This document shows positions 26,110-34,110 of a stretch of 59,692 nucleotides of DNA, in pieces. How positions within the stretch are numbered: position 1 is the stretch's first letter; each line of letters opens with the position of its first letter. Location of the stretch: the NCBI GenBank assembly GCA_003599505.1, contig QZKO01000062.1:1-59692 (forward strand), in the 5' to 3' direction. The DNA is from Nitrospiraceae bacterium. GTDB taxonomy: Bacteria > Nitrospirota > Thermodesulfovibrionia > UBA6902. The notes below the pieces were generated by a model, which was not told the origin of the DNA, ran no database searches, and worked only from the letters and a program-made list of their open reading frames with translations. The position numbers and the translations under genes are program-made.

Positions 26110-26856
26110 CTAATTATCGTTGCTCTCAAACTGATTCGTAATTCTCACATCATCAGGAAGCTTTATTTTAAACATTCCGGGATCGACAGCATAGTTGCTC
26201 TGTATGCCTGCAAGTGTTGTAACGGTCCTGTCCCCCTTCGCAGTCGTTATCTCAAATCCTTTTGGAAGCCCTGTCGCTTCATCATAATTGATAATTAAAG
26301 ATGATATATAACGTCCCGCGATCCTGGACAGCGGCGTCAATTTAAAAATTATCCCGTTGTCACCGCGAAACATATTGACGGCAAACCTCTTCTCCATCTC
26401 ATTTAAATCTCCTCCCATGGCGATTGTGAAGAAACTCATTGTGTTGCGCGCTATGAAATTCTCGGAAAGCGTATAAACCTGCGCTTCCTTCTCATCAGGA
26501 TAATAAACCGTCATCGTCCTGCCGTCTATTGCGGTTATGGACTTATGGGGTTTCACGGTCTCCCACCTGAGCATATCAGGTTTTGCCATTATCATCCGGC
26601 CTTCAACGTATATCCTGTCTTTCATGGCGGACAACTGTTTTTCCTGGGTGACAGATGAACGTATTGAATGGATGTCTTTCTGAAGGGCGCCGATCCTTTT
26701 CAGAATCTCCTTTTTCTCATTACCGGAGATTTCCTGAAAATGATCGTCAGATGCTGATACGGCAAAAGGCAACGCAACGATAAGTATCAATAATGAGAAG
26801 GCAGTGGAGGTCCGGAGATTAATCTTTTTCCCTCTCGACACACAACTTTTCAACAT
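26110..26856 (-). CDS. LolA-like outer-membrane lipoprotein carrier family protein
   Basis: About 248 residues with a signal peptide (TSTAFSLLILIVALPFAVSASDD). The mature part has the LolA-type open beta-barrel pattern: YVEGRMIMAKPDMLRWETVKPHKSITAIDGRTMTVYYPDEKEAQVY matches the conserved block with WE and the strand after DG. The start could be ATG 26856 or GTG 26841; both overlap the end of the Tes-like gene. LolA carries hydrophobic cargo across the periplasm, and a LolA-like protein is a standard member of aryl polyene clusters. I infer that it receives the lipid from the MMPL exporter. Confidence 0.83.
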   Translation of the reverse strand: MLKSCVSRGKKINLRTSTAFSLLILIVALPFAVSASDDHFQEISGNEKKEILKRIGALQKDIHSIRSSVTQEKQLSAMKDRIYVEGRMIMAKPDMLRWETVKPHKSITAIDGRTMTVYYPDEKEAQVYTLSENFIARNTMSFFTIAMGGDLNEMEKRFAVNMFRGDNGIIFKLTPLSRIAGRYISSLIINYDEATGLPKGFEITTAKGDRTVTTLAGIQSNYAVDPGMFKIKLPDDVRITNQFESNDN

Positions 26857-28408
26857 GGTTTCTGAAGGTGTATCCCGCGTTATAGGTGCAGAAGGGATAC
26901 AGTTTGCCGTCAGGCGCTGAATAATGCACTGCGCAGCGCCTGATCCTTTGAAGGTCATAGTTGTAATTGTCCATGAAATGCATGCCGAATATGAAGAACG
27001 TCTTGTAGGTATGGCCCTTGTATTCACTGGTCCATGTATACTTCTTGTCGGCATAACCATCGAGTGTTTTCAGGAATTTCAGAAAGGTCAGGCCTTCGGG
27101 CGCATATTCAGCCCTGAAATGTTTATGCAGCGTTTTCAGCAATCCAAGCCTGGAAAACATCTTGAAGCGTCTCTTCCCCGCTGTCTCCGCAAGGCCCTCA
27201 ACATCTTTCAGAATATTAAACAGGTCCAGGAACTTTGTAACAGGCACGGCGTTCCTTTTATTGTCGACAAACAATAAGGACATTGCGCCGCAGTGCGGAT
27301 GACATGTATAATTGGAAACCGATGAGCCCGTAAGTGCCTCCGCGAGTTTTACAAAAGGAGTAGCCGAGTTAAGAGAGAACCAGTCCTTGTAAGGGTCGGT
27401 AAACCCTGTCTGCCTGCCGACGTCGAGCATCATGTCGGCAAGAGTATATCTCTCTCTCATACGGTGCTCCTCAGGATATCGTCCCGTGAAAACAACAGGC
27501 TGTATGGATATGCCTGTCATTACATCCAGGTTTTCAAAGGCAAGACGGATCAGGTCTCCTATCTGGTGGTCATTCACCCCTCTGATTATTGTTGGAACAA
27601 AGATTACCCGCAACCCGGCCTTTCTTGCAGATTCGAGTACCTTCAGCTTTGTCTCAAGAAACCTCCGACCTCTTATTTTTTCAAACACATCGTCGGTAAC
27701 GCCGTCCATCTGCAGGTATATGTACTGAAGTCCCGCCTCCCGCGCCTTCATCGCAAATTCAGGATCAGAAAGCTTAATGCCGTTTGTCGCAACCTGAATA
27801 TGTGTGAAGCCAAGATCTTTAGTGGCCTTAACAATGTCAAAAAACCTCGGATGGATTGTTGGTTCGCCCCCTGTATACTGGACAGTCGTACAGGGCGCGG
27901 GTTTTGCCTCACGAAGTCTTTTAAGCATGAGATAAATCTCATCATATGACGGCTCATACCGGGTTTTATTGGAATCCGCAAAACAAATATTGCATTTGAT
28001 ATTGCACCTGGCTGTAATATCGACATTGGCGACAGCGGTATGGGTCAAATGCATATTGCATATGCCGCATTCCGTAGGACATTTATAAGCGTTTTTTACC
28101 TGGGGATTGGAAAACCCGCTTCCGTCCCTGAAATGCCATCTTTCCATCCCGGAGAATATTTTTACATCGGAAGAAATAATATCGTTGAATACCCCGTGGT
28201 CTTTACATTCCTTGGTCATCAGCACCTTCCCGTCATTTTCGTATTCTCTTGCAGGAATGATCGAGAGACATTCGGGACAGAGTGAAAGTGTTGACTTGGG
28301 AAGTCCTTTGGTTACCGGTATAATCGGACTGCCTGTCAGGGTGGTTTCCGTTTCTAACCTGTTTTTAATTGCAAGCGGTCTGTTTAAGACATCAGATCTT
28401 GTGAGCAT
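26819..28408 (-). CDS. radical SAM protein of the tetraether synthase (Tes/MJ0619)-like family
   Basis: A 529-residue protein with an unusual Cys layout. CPEC at 44-47 and a Cys at 68 form a rubredoxin-like N-terminal site; C110, C114 and C117 (CPTECGIC) bind one cluster; C135, C139 and C142 (ARCNIKCNIC) are the radical SAM ligands. A C-terminal set includes CHPHC and RRCAVHYSAPDGKLYPFC with the following NAGY. This pattern matches my knowledge of the MJ0619/Tes group, which in archaea couples lipid chains, with bacterial relatives implicated in membrane-spanning lipids. Here it follows an acyltransferase by 12 bases. Whether it joins chains is inference. Confidence 0.8.
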   Translation of the reverse strand: MLTRSDVLNRPLAIKNRLETETTLTGSPIIPVTKGLPKSTLSLCPECLSIIPAREYENDGKVLMTKECKDHGVFNDIISSDVKIFSGMERWHFRDGSGFSNPQVKNAYKCPTECGICNMHLTHTAVANVDITARCNIKCNICFADSNKTRYEPSYDEIYLMLKRLREAKPAPCTTVQYTGGEPTIHPRFFDIVKATKDLGFTHIQVATNGIKLSDPEFAMKAREAGLQYIYLQMDGVTDDVFEKIRGRRFLETKLKVLESARKAGLRVIFVPTIIRGVNDHQIGDLIRLAFENLDVMTGISIQPVVFTGRYPEEHRMRERYTLADMMLDVGRQTGFTDPYKDWFSLNSATPFVKLAEALTGSSVSNYTCHPHCGAMSLLFVDNKRNAVPVTKFLDLFNILKDVEGLAETAGKRRFKMFSRLGLLKTLHKHFRAEYAPEGLTFLKFLKTLDGYADKKYTWTSEYKGHTYKTFFIFGMHFMDNYNYDLQRIRRCAVHYSAPDGKLYPFCTYNAGYTFRNHVEKLCVEREKD

Positions 28409-28420
28409 AACCCCCCTGGA

Positions 28421-29281
28421 CTATATCGGCCTGAAATTGTACCATTGATCAGGGTACATTATAATATATTTTTCGAGAATTCTTACAGTTCTTTTAAGCG
28501 CTTCATATTCCTGCTTTTCATCAGCAATCAACAGGGGTTTCTCGATGATCCCTTTATAACCATCCCCTTCCCTGACAACAAAGGCAACAATAAGAGGCGC
28601 CCCCGATAATCTGCTCAGGATAAAAGGGCCTTGGGGGAATTTGGCCGGTCTGCTGAAAAAATCTACTGTCATGTTGTCCGGCCCTTCATGGTACCTGTCT
28701 ATCAACATTGCAACTACCTCCCCGTTCTCAAGCGCCTTCAGAATTTCAATTGTTGAAAACGGTGAACCCAGTCCTATAGTCTTTACATCATGCTTCTCTC
28801 TATAACGTCTGCGCATATAATCGATTTCCATGTCAGCGTCGGTAATCGTTACAACGTTCATTTTTAACCCATAACTTCCAAAAAAAATACCCCCCAGCTC
28901 CCAGTTGCCCAAATGCGCGGTAAGCAGAATTACTCCTTTATTCATCCGGAGGGCGGCATGCAGGTTTTCTTCACCATCAAAACTGATAATTTTTTCTATG
29001 ACGGCATTCTTGTCCAGATGAGTAAACCGTCCATAATCAACAAGATATTTGCTGTAATTCCGGAAAGCCCGCAATGCCAGACCTGATATTTCCTTCTCAG
29101 ACAAATGAGGCAATGCCTTTCTTAGATTCTGTTTGACATTTTTTGCGGCAATTCTATAAAAGAAGTAACTTAATCCGGCGATACTTTGAGCAATGAGATA
29201 TGACAGGTACCTGGGAATATACCTTGTCCATTTTATCCCATAGTTATAGACCAAAGGAATATTGAGAAAATGTTTTGGCAA
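28421..29281 (-). CDS. LpxL/HtrB-like lysophospholipid acyltransferase
   Basis: A 286-residue inner-membrane acyltransferase of the lipid A late-acyltransferase family. The catalytic HX4E motif is HLGNWE (123-128), LIDRY and the later PFILSRLSGAPLIVAFV are the other blocks. An N-terminal hydrophobic segment (about 27-45) anchors it. It moves an acyl chain from ACP to a lipid acceptor. It is the first gene of the 27-kb operon, next to the control region. An LpxL-like acyltransferase is also found in aryl polyene clusters, where it attaches the polyene to its lipid anchor, so it may play that part here. Confidence 0.87.
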   Translation of the reverse strand: MPKHFLNIPLVYNYGIKWTRYIPRYLSYLIAQSIAGLSYFFYRIAAKNVKQNLRKALPHLSEKEISGLALRAFRNYSKYLVDYGRFTHLDKNAVIEKIISFDGEENLHAALRMNKGVILLTAHLGNWELGGIFFGSYGLKMNVVTITDADMEIDYMRRRYREKHDVKTIGLGSPFSTIEILKALENGEVVAMLIDRYHEGPDNMTVDFFSRPAKFPQGPFILSRLSGAPLIVAFVVREGDGYKGIIEKPLLIADEKQEYEALKRTVRILEKYIIMYPDQWYNFRPI

Positions 29282-29344
29282 ATCAGGCCCTTTCAGAACT
29301 TTATTCTGTTACAAAACACGTTGAATTAAATATAACGATATCAG

Positions 29345-29374
29345 CTTATACATGCTTTTTACAATATGATACAA
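29345..29374 (-). promoter_or_regulatory. candidate promoter of the biosynthetic operon
   Basis: On the minus strand, TTGTAT (29369-29374) and TATAAG (29345-29350) are separated by 18 bases, giving a start about 57 bases before the acyltransferase gene. The match is only fair, and other AT-rich pairs nearby could serve. Confidence 0.3.
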
Positions 29375-29417
29375 GATAACATGTGTTGCGCCAAAGCCCG
29401 TGGGCATTATTTTGAAC

Positions 29418-29467
29418 AACCATGACATGTCATGGTTTCATGGCATACAGATGTTATGACATGTCAT
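29418..29467. promoter_or_regulatory. pair of ATGACATGTCAT palindromes, likely operator
   Basis: A perfect 20-bp palindrome at 29418-29437 and a perfect 12-bp one at 29456-29467 share the core TGACATGTCA; their centres are 34 bases apart. A further ACATGT lies at 29379-29384. They lie between the first gene of the biosynthetic operon and a divergent small gene, so a dimeric regulator could control either. The rest of 29282-29709 is AT-rich, and I see no gene in it. Confidence 0.6.
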
Positions 29468-29709
29468 TGTGTATAAATAAAACACTTTTCTTAACTGCCA
29501 GAAGTTGTAAATATTTTTGCTTAATATTTTAAGAAACATGTTAAATAACTTATCAAACTGCTTATAAATCCATTTTCCCAACGCCTTACCAGGCAAAATA
29601 TGTTCTGATTTCTTCGGGTATGAAATATGCGTAATACATTCACATAAAATGAAAAAGTCGCTGTAACACGAGCGCATAACATTAACCCATTAACGGAAGG
29701 AGGCATACA

Positions 29710-29793
29710 ATGTTACTATTCCTGACAGGACTTTTCATTGGCGGCCTGGTAGGGTTTATGACAATGGCTGTTTTTGCTGCCGGTAAAAGCTGA
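29710..29793 (+). CDS. DUF3789-like 27-residue single-helix membrane peptide
   Basis: ATG at 29710 follows an excellent Shine-Dalgarno (GGAAGGAGG, about 8 bases upstream). The peptide begins MLLFLTGLFIGGLVGFM and ends AAGKS; a single glycine-zipper-like helix fills most of it. Size, the GLFIGGLVG motif and the short tail fit DUF3789, a family of tiny membrane proteins of unknown function. It reads away from the biosynthetic operon and sits beyond the palindromic operator sites, and is followed by a 150-base gap before the next gene. Confidence 0.7.
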   Translation: MLLFLTGLFIGGLVGFMTMAVFAAGKS

Positions 29794-29943
29794 TCACTGC
29801 CCAAGGGCGCTGTCCCTGCCTGCTCATGAAAACGCGGCAAAAAATATAAACCGGAAACATAAAGATATGCCGCTGTTATTCCGAGTATATTAATAGTACT
29901 TGCATCAAAGTTAAATCTGTAAATATGACAGGGAGAAAACCAT

Positions 29944-30216
29944 ATGACTGATTTGGAACTGGAAGAAGGCATTTACGTTAAACGGAGCAGGGCCGCGCTG
30001 GGAGTGCAGGCAACTTTCAGGGAATGTGTCCTGGAGACCCTCTGGTTTCCGTGCGGGGTCGCAAACGGTTATGTGGAGCTTTTTCCTGTTACGGATGACC
30101 TTAAACGCGTGCTGCGTATAAAAGAGAAGGTCCCTCTCGAACTTTTCCAGAAAGAATACTCGGTAAGGGAAAACAGCAGGGAAGCCTATCTCAGGCTTAA
30201 AGAGACTGTCTTTTAA
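29944..30216 (+). CDS. unknown 90-residue protein upstream of glnA
   Basis: A 90-residue soluble, slightly acidic protein (MTDLELEEGIYVKRSRA...). Several Glu/Lys pairs, one FRECVLETLWFPCG segment with two Cys, no membrane segment or signal peptide. It is preceded by GACAGGGAG, a reasonable ribosome binding site. It lies 151 bases before glnA in the same direction. I recognise no family. The gap to glnA includes a CTGCCC/GGGCAG hairpin (30323-30337). Confidence 0.6.
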   Translation: MTDLELEEGIYVKRSRAALGVQATFRECVLETLWFPCGVANGYVELFPVTDDLKRVLRIKEKVPLELFQKEYSVRENSREAYLRLKETVF

Positions 30217-30367
30217 CTTTTCATCTCCCTCCGGTTTATTGCTTTTTCAGCCCCCTCCTCTTAAAATAAGGCGAATTTACTTGTCAACCTGAAAGAATAT
30301 TTCAGCCGCGAATTGCTGTGAACTGCCCGCCGGGCAGACAGGCTGAGCAAATGATAAGGAGGATGAC

Positions 30368-31699
30368 ATGGAGAAACCGAGGGACAAGAAAGACGTAATA
30401 GAACTGATAGAGAAAAATAATGTGAAATTTATCAGATTGTGGTTTACTGATATCCTTGGACAACTGAAGAGCTTTGCCATTACGAGCGAGGAGATCGAGG
30501 GGGCTTTTGATGAGGGGATGGGCTTTGACGGTTCATCAATAAAGGGTTTCGCGAGGATCGATGAAAGCGATATGATTGCAAGGCCGGAGGCGTCAACTTT
30601 TCAGATCGTGCCGTGGAGGCCGAGGGAAAAAGCAGTAGCAAGGATGTATTGCGACATCCTTAACCCTGACGGCACGCCGTATGAAGGAGACCCGCGGTAC
30701 GCGTTGAAGAGGAATCTCCTCAGACTGAAAGAAAAGGGGTACACGCTTTATCTCGGACCCGAGCTTGAATTCTTTTATTTCAAAGACGATAAAGGCACGG
30801 AGGTGCTGGATGAGGGCGGATATTTCGATCTTACCACACTGGACGCGGCGAGTGATCTGAGAAGAGAGACGGTGCTCACGCTCGAGGAGATGGGGATAAA
30901 GGTGGAATATTCCCATCATGAGGTCGCTCCTTCCCAGCATGAGATCGACCTGCGCTACGCGGACGCCCTTACGATGGCTGATAATGTTATGACGTACCGG
31001 GTCGTTGTAAAGGAAGTGGCTTCAAAATATGGTTGCTACGCCACGTTCATGCCCAAACCGATTTTCGGACAGAACGGCAGCGGGATGCATACGCACCAGT
31101 CGCTTTTTGAGGGTGACAGGAACGCCTTTTTTGACGCGAAGGACAAGTTTTATCTTTCCGATACCGCAAAGAAATATATAGCCGGATTATTAAAACATGC
31201 CCCGGAGATTACCGCTGTATGCAACCAGTGGGTCAATTCTTACAAAAGGCTGGTCCCAGGGTATGAAGCGCCCGTCTATGTTGCGTGGGCCAGGCGAAAC
31301 CGCTCCGCGCTTGTGAGAGTGCCTTTGTACAAACCGGGCAAAGAAAAGGCCACGAGGATAGAGCTCCGCTCCCCTGACCCCGCTTGCAATCCCTATCTTG
31401 CCTTTTCGGTAATGCTTGCCGCCGGCCTTGAAGGCATTGAAAAAAACTATGAGCTTCCCGACCCTGTTGAAAAGGACATCTACCATCTGAGCGAGGAAGA
31501 AAAGCAGGGGTTAGGGATAAAATCTCTGCCGGGAAGTTTGATCGAGGCAATAGAGATTACGGAAAAAAGCGGGGTCGTCCGCAAGGCGCTGGGTGATCAC
31601 ATATTCAATAATTTCATCGAGAGCAAGAAGATCGAATGGGACGACTACAGGACAAAGATACATCCCTATGAGATTGACAGGTATCTGCCGATTTTGTAA
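30368..31699 (+). CDS. glnA: glutamine synthetase, type I (alpha subgroup)
   Basis: A 443-residue cytoplasmic enzyme that makes glutamine from glutamate, ammonia and ATP. Visible signatures: GFDGSSIKGF, GPELEFFYF with metal-binding Glu, FMPKPIFGQNGSGMHTHQS (ATP/metal site), NSYKRLVPGYEAPVYVAW and RIELRSPDPACNPYLA. The length and the segment YHLSEEEKQGLGIKSLPGSL lack the extra insertion and the adenylylation Tyr motif of the beta subgroup, so regulation is probably by feedback inhibition rather than by adenylylation. ATG is preceded by AAGGAGGATG-type spacing. No clear GlnK or NtrC site is seen upstream. Confidence 0.95.
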   Translation: MEKPRDKKDVIELIEKNNVKFIRLWFTDILGQLKSFAITSEEIEGAFDEGMGFDGSSIKGFARIDESDMIARPEASTFQIVPWRPREKAVARMYCDILNPDGTPYEGDPRYALKRNLLRLKEKGYTLYLGPELEFFYFKDDKGTEVLDEGGYFDLTTLDAASDLRRETVLTLEEMGIKVEYSHHEVAPSQHEIDLRYADALTMADNVMTYRVVVKEVASKYGCYATFMPKPIFGQNGSGMHTHQSLFEGDRNAFFDAKDKFYLSDTAKKYIAGLLKHAPEITAVCNQWVNSYKRLVPGYEAPVYVAWARRNRSALVRVPLYKPGKEKATRIELRSPDPACNPYLAFSVMLAAGLEGIEKNYELPDPVEKDIYHLSEEEKQGLGIKSLPGSLIEAIEITEKSGVVRKALGDHIFNNFIESKKIEWDDYRTKIHPYEIDRYLPIL

Positions 31700-31810
31700 G
31701 AGCGGCAGAGCGTTCTATTGCATTAGAGCGGCTTGCAGTGATCCGATAAAATTATTGACCAGCCAGCGATTTTTTCAGGACACGTTAACTAATTAATTAA
31801 AACGCATAAA

Positions 31811-32890
31811 ATGATTATCCACAGGACCATATTCAGGGAGCTCTTTGTAAATCTGACCGTCATCATCTGCTCCCTGTCCATTATCCTCTTTATGGAGAAA
31901 TTTGTCAGGATCACCCGGCTGTTTATGGGAAGGGGCGCTGAAATAAAAGACATCGTCAAGATATTCATTTATCTGCAGCCGTCCATCCTGCTGCTGTCCG
32001 TCCCCATGGCGCTCCTCATCGCCATATTTCTTGTTTATGGAAGGATGTCGACCGACAGTGAAGTAATTGTTTTAAAAGGGTGCGGCATGAGTTTTTTCGG
32101 GATATCAGGGGCGGCGGTAGCGCTTTCGGTATTATTTTCTCTCATCCTGTTGTACGTCAGCCTCTATCTGCTGCCCATCGGCATGGTTTCTTTCAAGAAA
32201 ACCTTATATGAAACAATCGTAAGAAAGGCCTCAATGACTTTCGAGGAAGAAACCTTTTCGGACGTCTTTAAGGGGAATGTTATATATGTGAAAGAGGTGC
32301 CCTCAATAAATGAATTCCGTGGGATTTTTGTTTACAGGGACGCGGACGGCGCCGTCAAAGACCCCCTGGTGATCGTTGCTGAAAAGGGGACGTTCAGAAC
32401 AAGTCCCGAAGAAGGACTGATAAAGCTGACGATGAACAACGGACTTATTCATACATTCAGTGAAACAAGTTCTTCCGAAATTACCTTCTCGCAATATGAT
32501 CTGGTGCTTGCCTCGGGGCTCGAGACTGACGAAAAGTCAAAGCCGGAGGAAATCAAGACCCTTGATCTCTGGAAGGGAAGGAACGATTTGCCGCCGTGGG
32601 CCGTCGAATTGCACAGGCGGGTGGCGCTGCCGTTTGCCTGTATTATTTTCGGCATACTCGGCCCCGCGCTCTCCAGCAGGATGGGCAAGGTCGGAAGGCT
32701 CGGCGGTCTTTCGCTGAGCCTCGGGGTGCTGGTATTCTATTACCTGCTCCTCATCGTGGGAGAGTCTTTTGTAAAAGCCGGCAAGGTCCCGGCATTCTGG
32801 GGGGCATGGACGCCGAATATTTTTTTCGGGTTAATCGCGGGTATTTTTTTCTTCAGGGCATATAAGGACAGACCGGTTAACCGATTTTAA
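31811..32890 (+). CDS. lptF: LPS export permease LptF
   Basis: A 359-residue inner-membrane protein with the YjgP/YjgQ layout: three N-terminal helices (about 12-32, 55-80, 100-120), a periplasmic beta-jellyroll domain (about 130-260) and three C-terminal helices. It begins IIHRTIFRELFVNLTVIIC and shows the conserved EVIVLKGCGMS segment after helix 2. With LptG and LptB it extracts LPS from the inner membrane and feeds the LptC-A-D bridge. It starts 111 bases after glnA and is followed by lptG after 2 bases. Confidence 0.92.
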   Translation: MIIHRTIFRELFVNLTVIICSLSIILFMEKFVRITRLFMGRGAEIKDIVKIFIYLQPSILLLSVPMALLIAIFLVYGRMSTDSEVIVLKGCGMSFFGISGAAVALSVLFSLILLYVSLYLLPIGMVSFKKTLYETIVRKASMTFEEETFSDVFKGNVIYVKEVPSINEFRGIFVYRDADGAVKDPLVIVAEKGTFRTSPEEGLIKLTMNNGLIHTFSETSSSEITFSQYDLVLASGLETDEKSKPEEIKTLDLWKGRNDLPPWAVELHRRVALPFACIIFGILGPALSSRMGKVGRLGGLSLSLGVLVFYYLLLIVGESFVKAGKVPAFWGAWTPNIFFGLIAGIFFFRAYKDRPVNRF

Positions 32891-32892
32891 TT

Positions 32893-33963
32893 ATGAAGAT
32901 ACTCAGACGCTATTTTTTAAAGGAATTTTTCAAATTTTTCGTCCTCATCCTCTTCGGTTTCACCGCGATGTCGGTCGTAGTGGAGTTTTTTGACAAAGTG
33001 AACGAATTTTACAGTCACAAAGCCCCCGCATCAGTAATAATCCAGTATCTTTTACTGCAGACCCCCGGCGTCATCCTGTACGCGCTGCCTTTTGCTTCTC
33101 TGTTCTCGATACTTATTACAATTGGAATAGCTTCCAGGTGGAAAGAAATAGTGGTCATAAAGGCGGCGGGCAGCAGCACTAAAAAGCTGTTCGCGGGCTT
33201 CCTCGCGCTGGGGCTTATTTTTACCCTTCTGGCCCTGCTGCTGGGTGAAACCCTTGTGCCGAAAGCAACGGAAATGGCGGCCTGGACGAGAAAGGTGAAG
33301 ATATTGAAGGAGCAGCACCGGGTCATTTACAGGAAAGAGGCCTTATGGCTCAAGGGTCTTGATAAAAGCCTTATCCGTATTGATGGTTTTGTCGAGGATG
33401 AAGACAGGGTCCTTAAGACAAGTATTTTTTATTTCAGCCCGGTTTTCGGCCTTGAGAAAAGAATAGAGGCTGATGAGGCCTCATGGGCGGACGGCGTCTG
33501 GAGGCTGAAAAACGCGACTGTTTTCGATTTTGCAGGCAATGCGATTAAAAAATATGATTACCTGATTTCTGCCGCGCTGGAAGAACCCGGGATATTCCGT
33601 GAAGAGATGAAAAAACCCGCGGAAATGAATTTTATGGAACTTTATGCGTATTACTCAAGGCTTGAGCACGCGGGATTTAAAAACCTCAAATATGTTGTGC
33701 GCCTCTATGAAAAGATTTCCTATCCGCTGATAAACTTCATCATGGTCCTTTTCGGCATAGCCCTCTCACTGCATTCCAGGTGGGGCGGAGGGATCAAGGC
33801 CGCGGGCATCGGCGTCATCGCCAGCGTTGTTTATTGGCTGCTTTATTCGATAAGCGTATCGCTTGGTAATGCCGGGGCCCTGCCGCCGTGGCTTGCTCCC
33901 TGGATCGGCCCCGCTGTCTTCGGCGTCGCGGGCGGGATTATGTATTTGAGGATAAGAGATTAA
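32893..33963 (+). CDS. lptG: LPS export permease LptG
   Basis: A 356-residue protein paralogous to LptF: helix 1 (about 13-33), helices 2 and 3, a periplasmic domain (about 125-265, with YRKEALWLKGLDKSLIRIDGF) and three C-terminal helices ending in VFGVAGGIMYLRIRD. EIVVIKAAGSS after helix 2 is the conserved coupling-helix region facing LptB. It forms the transmembrane channel with LptF. It is translationally close to lptF (2-base gap). The gene is followed by a long imperfect inverted repeat that separates it from the convergent prenyltransferase gene. Confidence 0.92.
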   Translation: MKILRRYFLKEFFKFFVLILFGFTAMSVVVEFFDKVNEFYSHKAPASVIIQYLLLQTPGVILYALPFASLFSILITIGIASRWKEIVVIKAAGSSTKKLFAGFLALGLIFTLLALLLGETLVPKATEMAAWTRKVKILKEQHRVIYRKEALWLKGLDKSLIRIDGFVEDEDRVLKTSIFYFSPVFGLEKRIEADEASWADGVWRLKNATVFDFAGNAIKKYDYLISAALEEPGIFREEMKKPAEMNFMELYAYYSRLEHAGFKNLKYVVRLYEKISYPLINFIMVLFGIALSLHSRWGGGIKAAGIGVIASVVYWLLYSISVSLGNAGALPPWLAPWIGPAVFGVAGGIMYLRIRD

Positions 33964-33980
33964 CGCAAAAAATGAAGTAA

Positions 33981-34095
33981 ACACAGAGACACGGAGGCAC
34001 GGAGAGGAATCTCATTTTAAATTTGAAATGATAATTGATAATTTTGCAATTTGAAATTTCATGAAAAACCTCTGTGTCTCAGTGCCTCTGTGGTT
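33981..34095. repeat. inverted CTCTGTGTC-type repeat between convergent genes
   Basis: ACACAGAGACACGGAGGCAC (from 33981) and its near complement around 34069-34095 (CCTCTGTGTCTCAGTGCCTC...) flank an AT-rich centre that is itself partly palindromic. Shorter copies of the motif occur near 35104, 37001, 44629, 48800 and 49852. Position between convergent genes suggests it may also end transcription. Confidence 0.6.
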
Positions 34096-34110
34096 AATTA
34101 CTTCCCCGCT

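Noticed and set aside
2316-29281. Reading the cluster as a ribosomally made peptide (RiPP) pathway because of the SPASM enzymes
   Set aside because: ACP, KS, KR and lipid-export genes dominate and no convincing precursor peptide exists; the 43-codon frame at 9631 is too weak.
2316-29281. Assigning ladderane biosynthesis outright
   Set aside because: The similarity is of gene types only; other bacteria carry such sets, and no product can be named from sequence.
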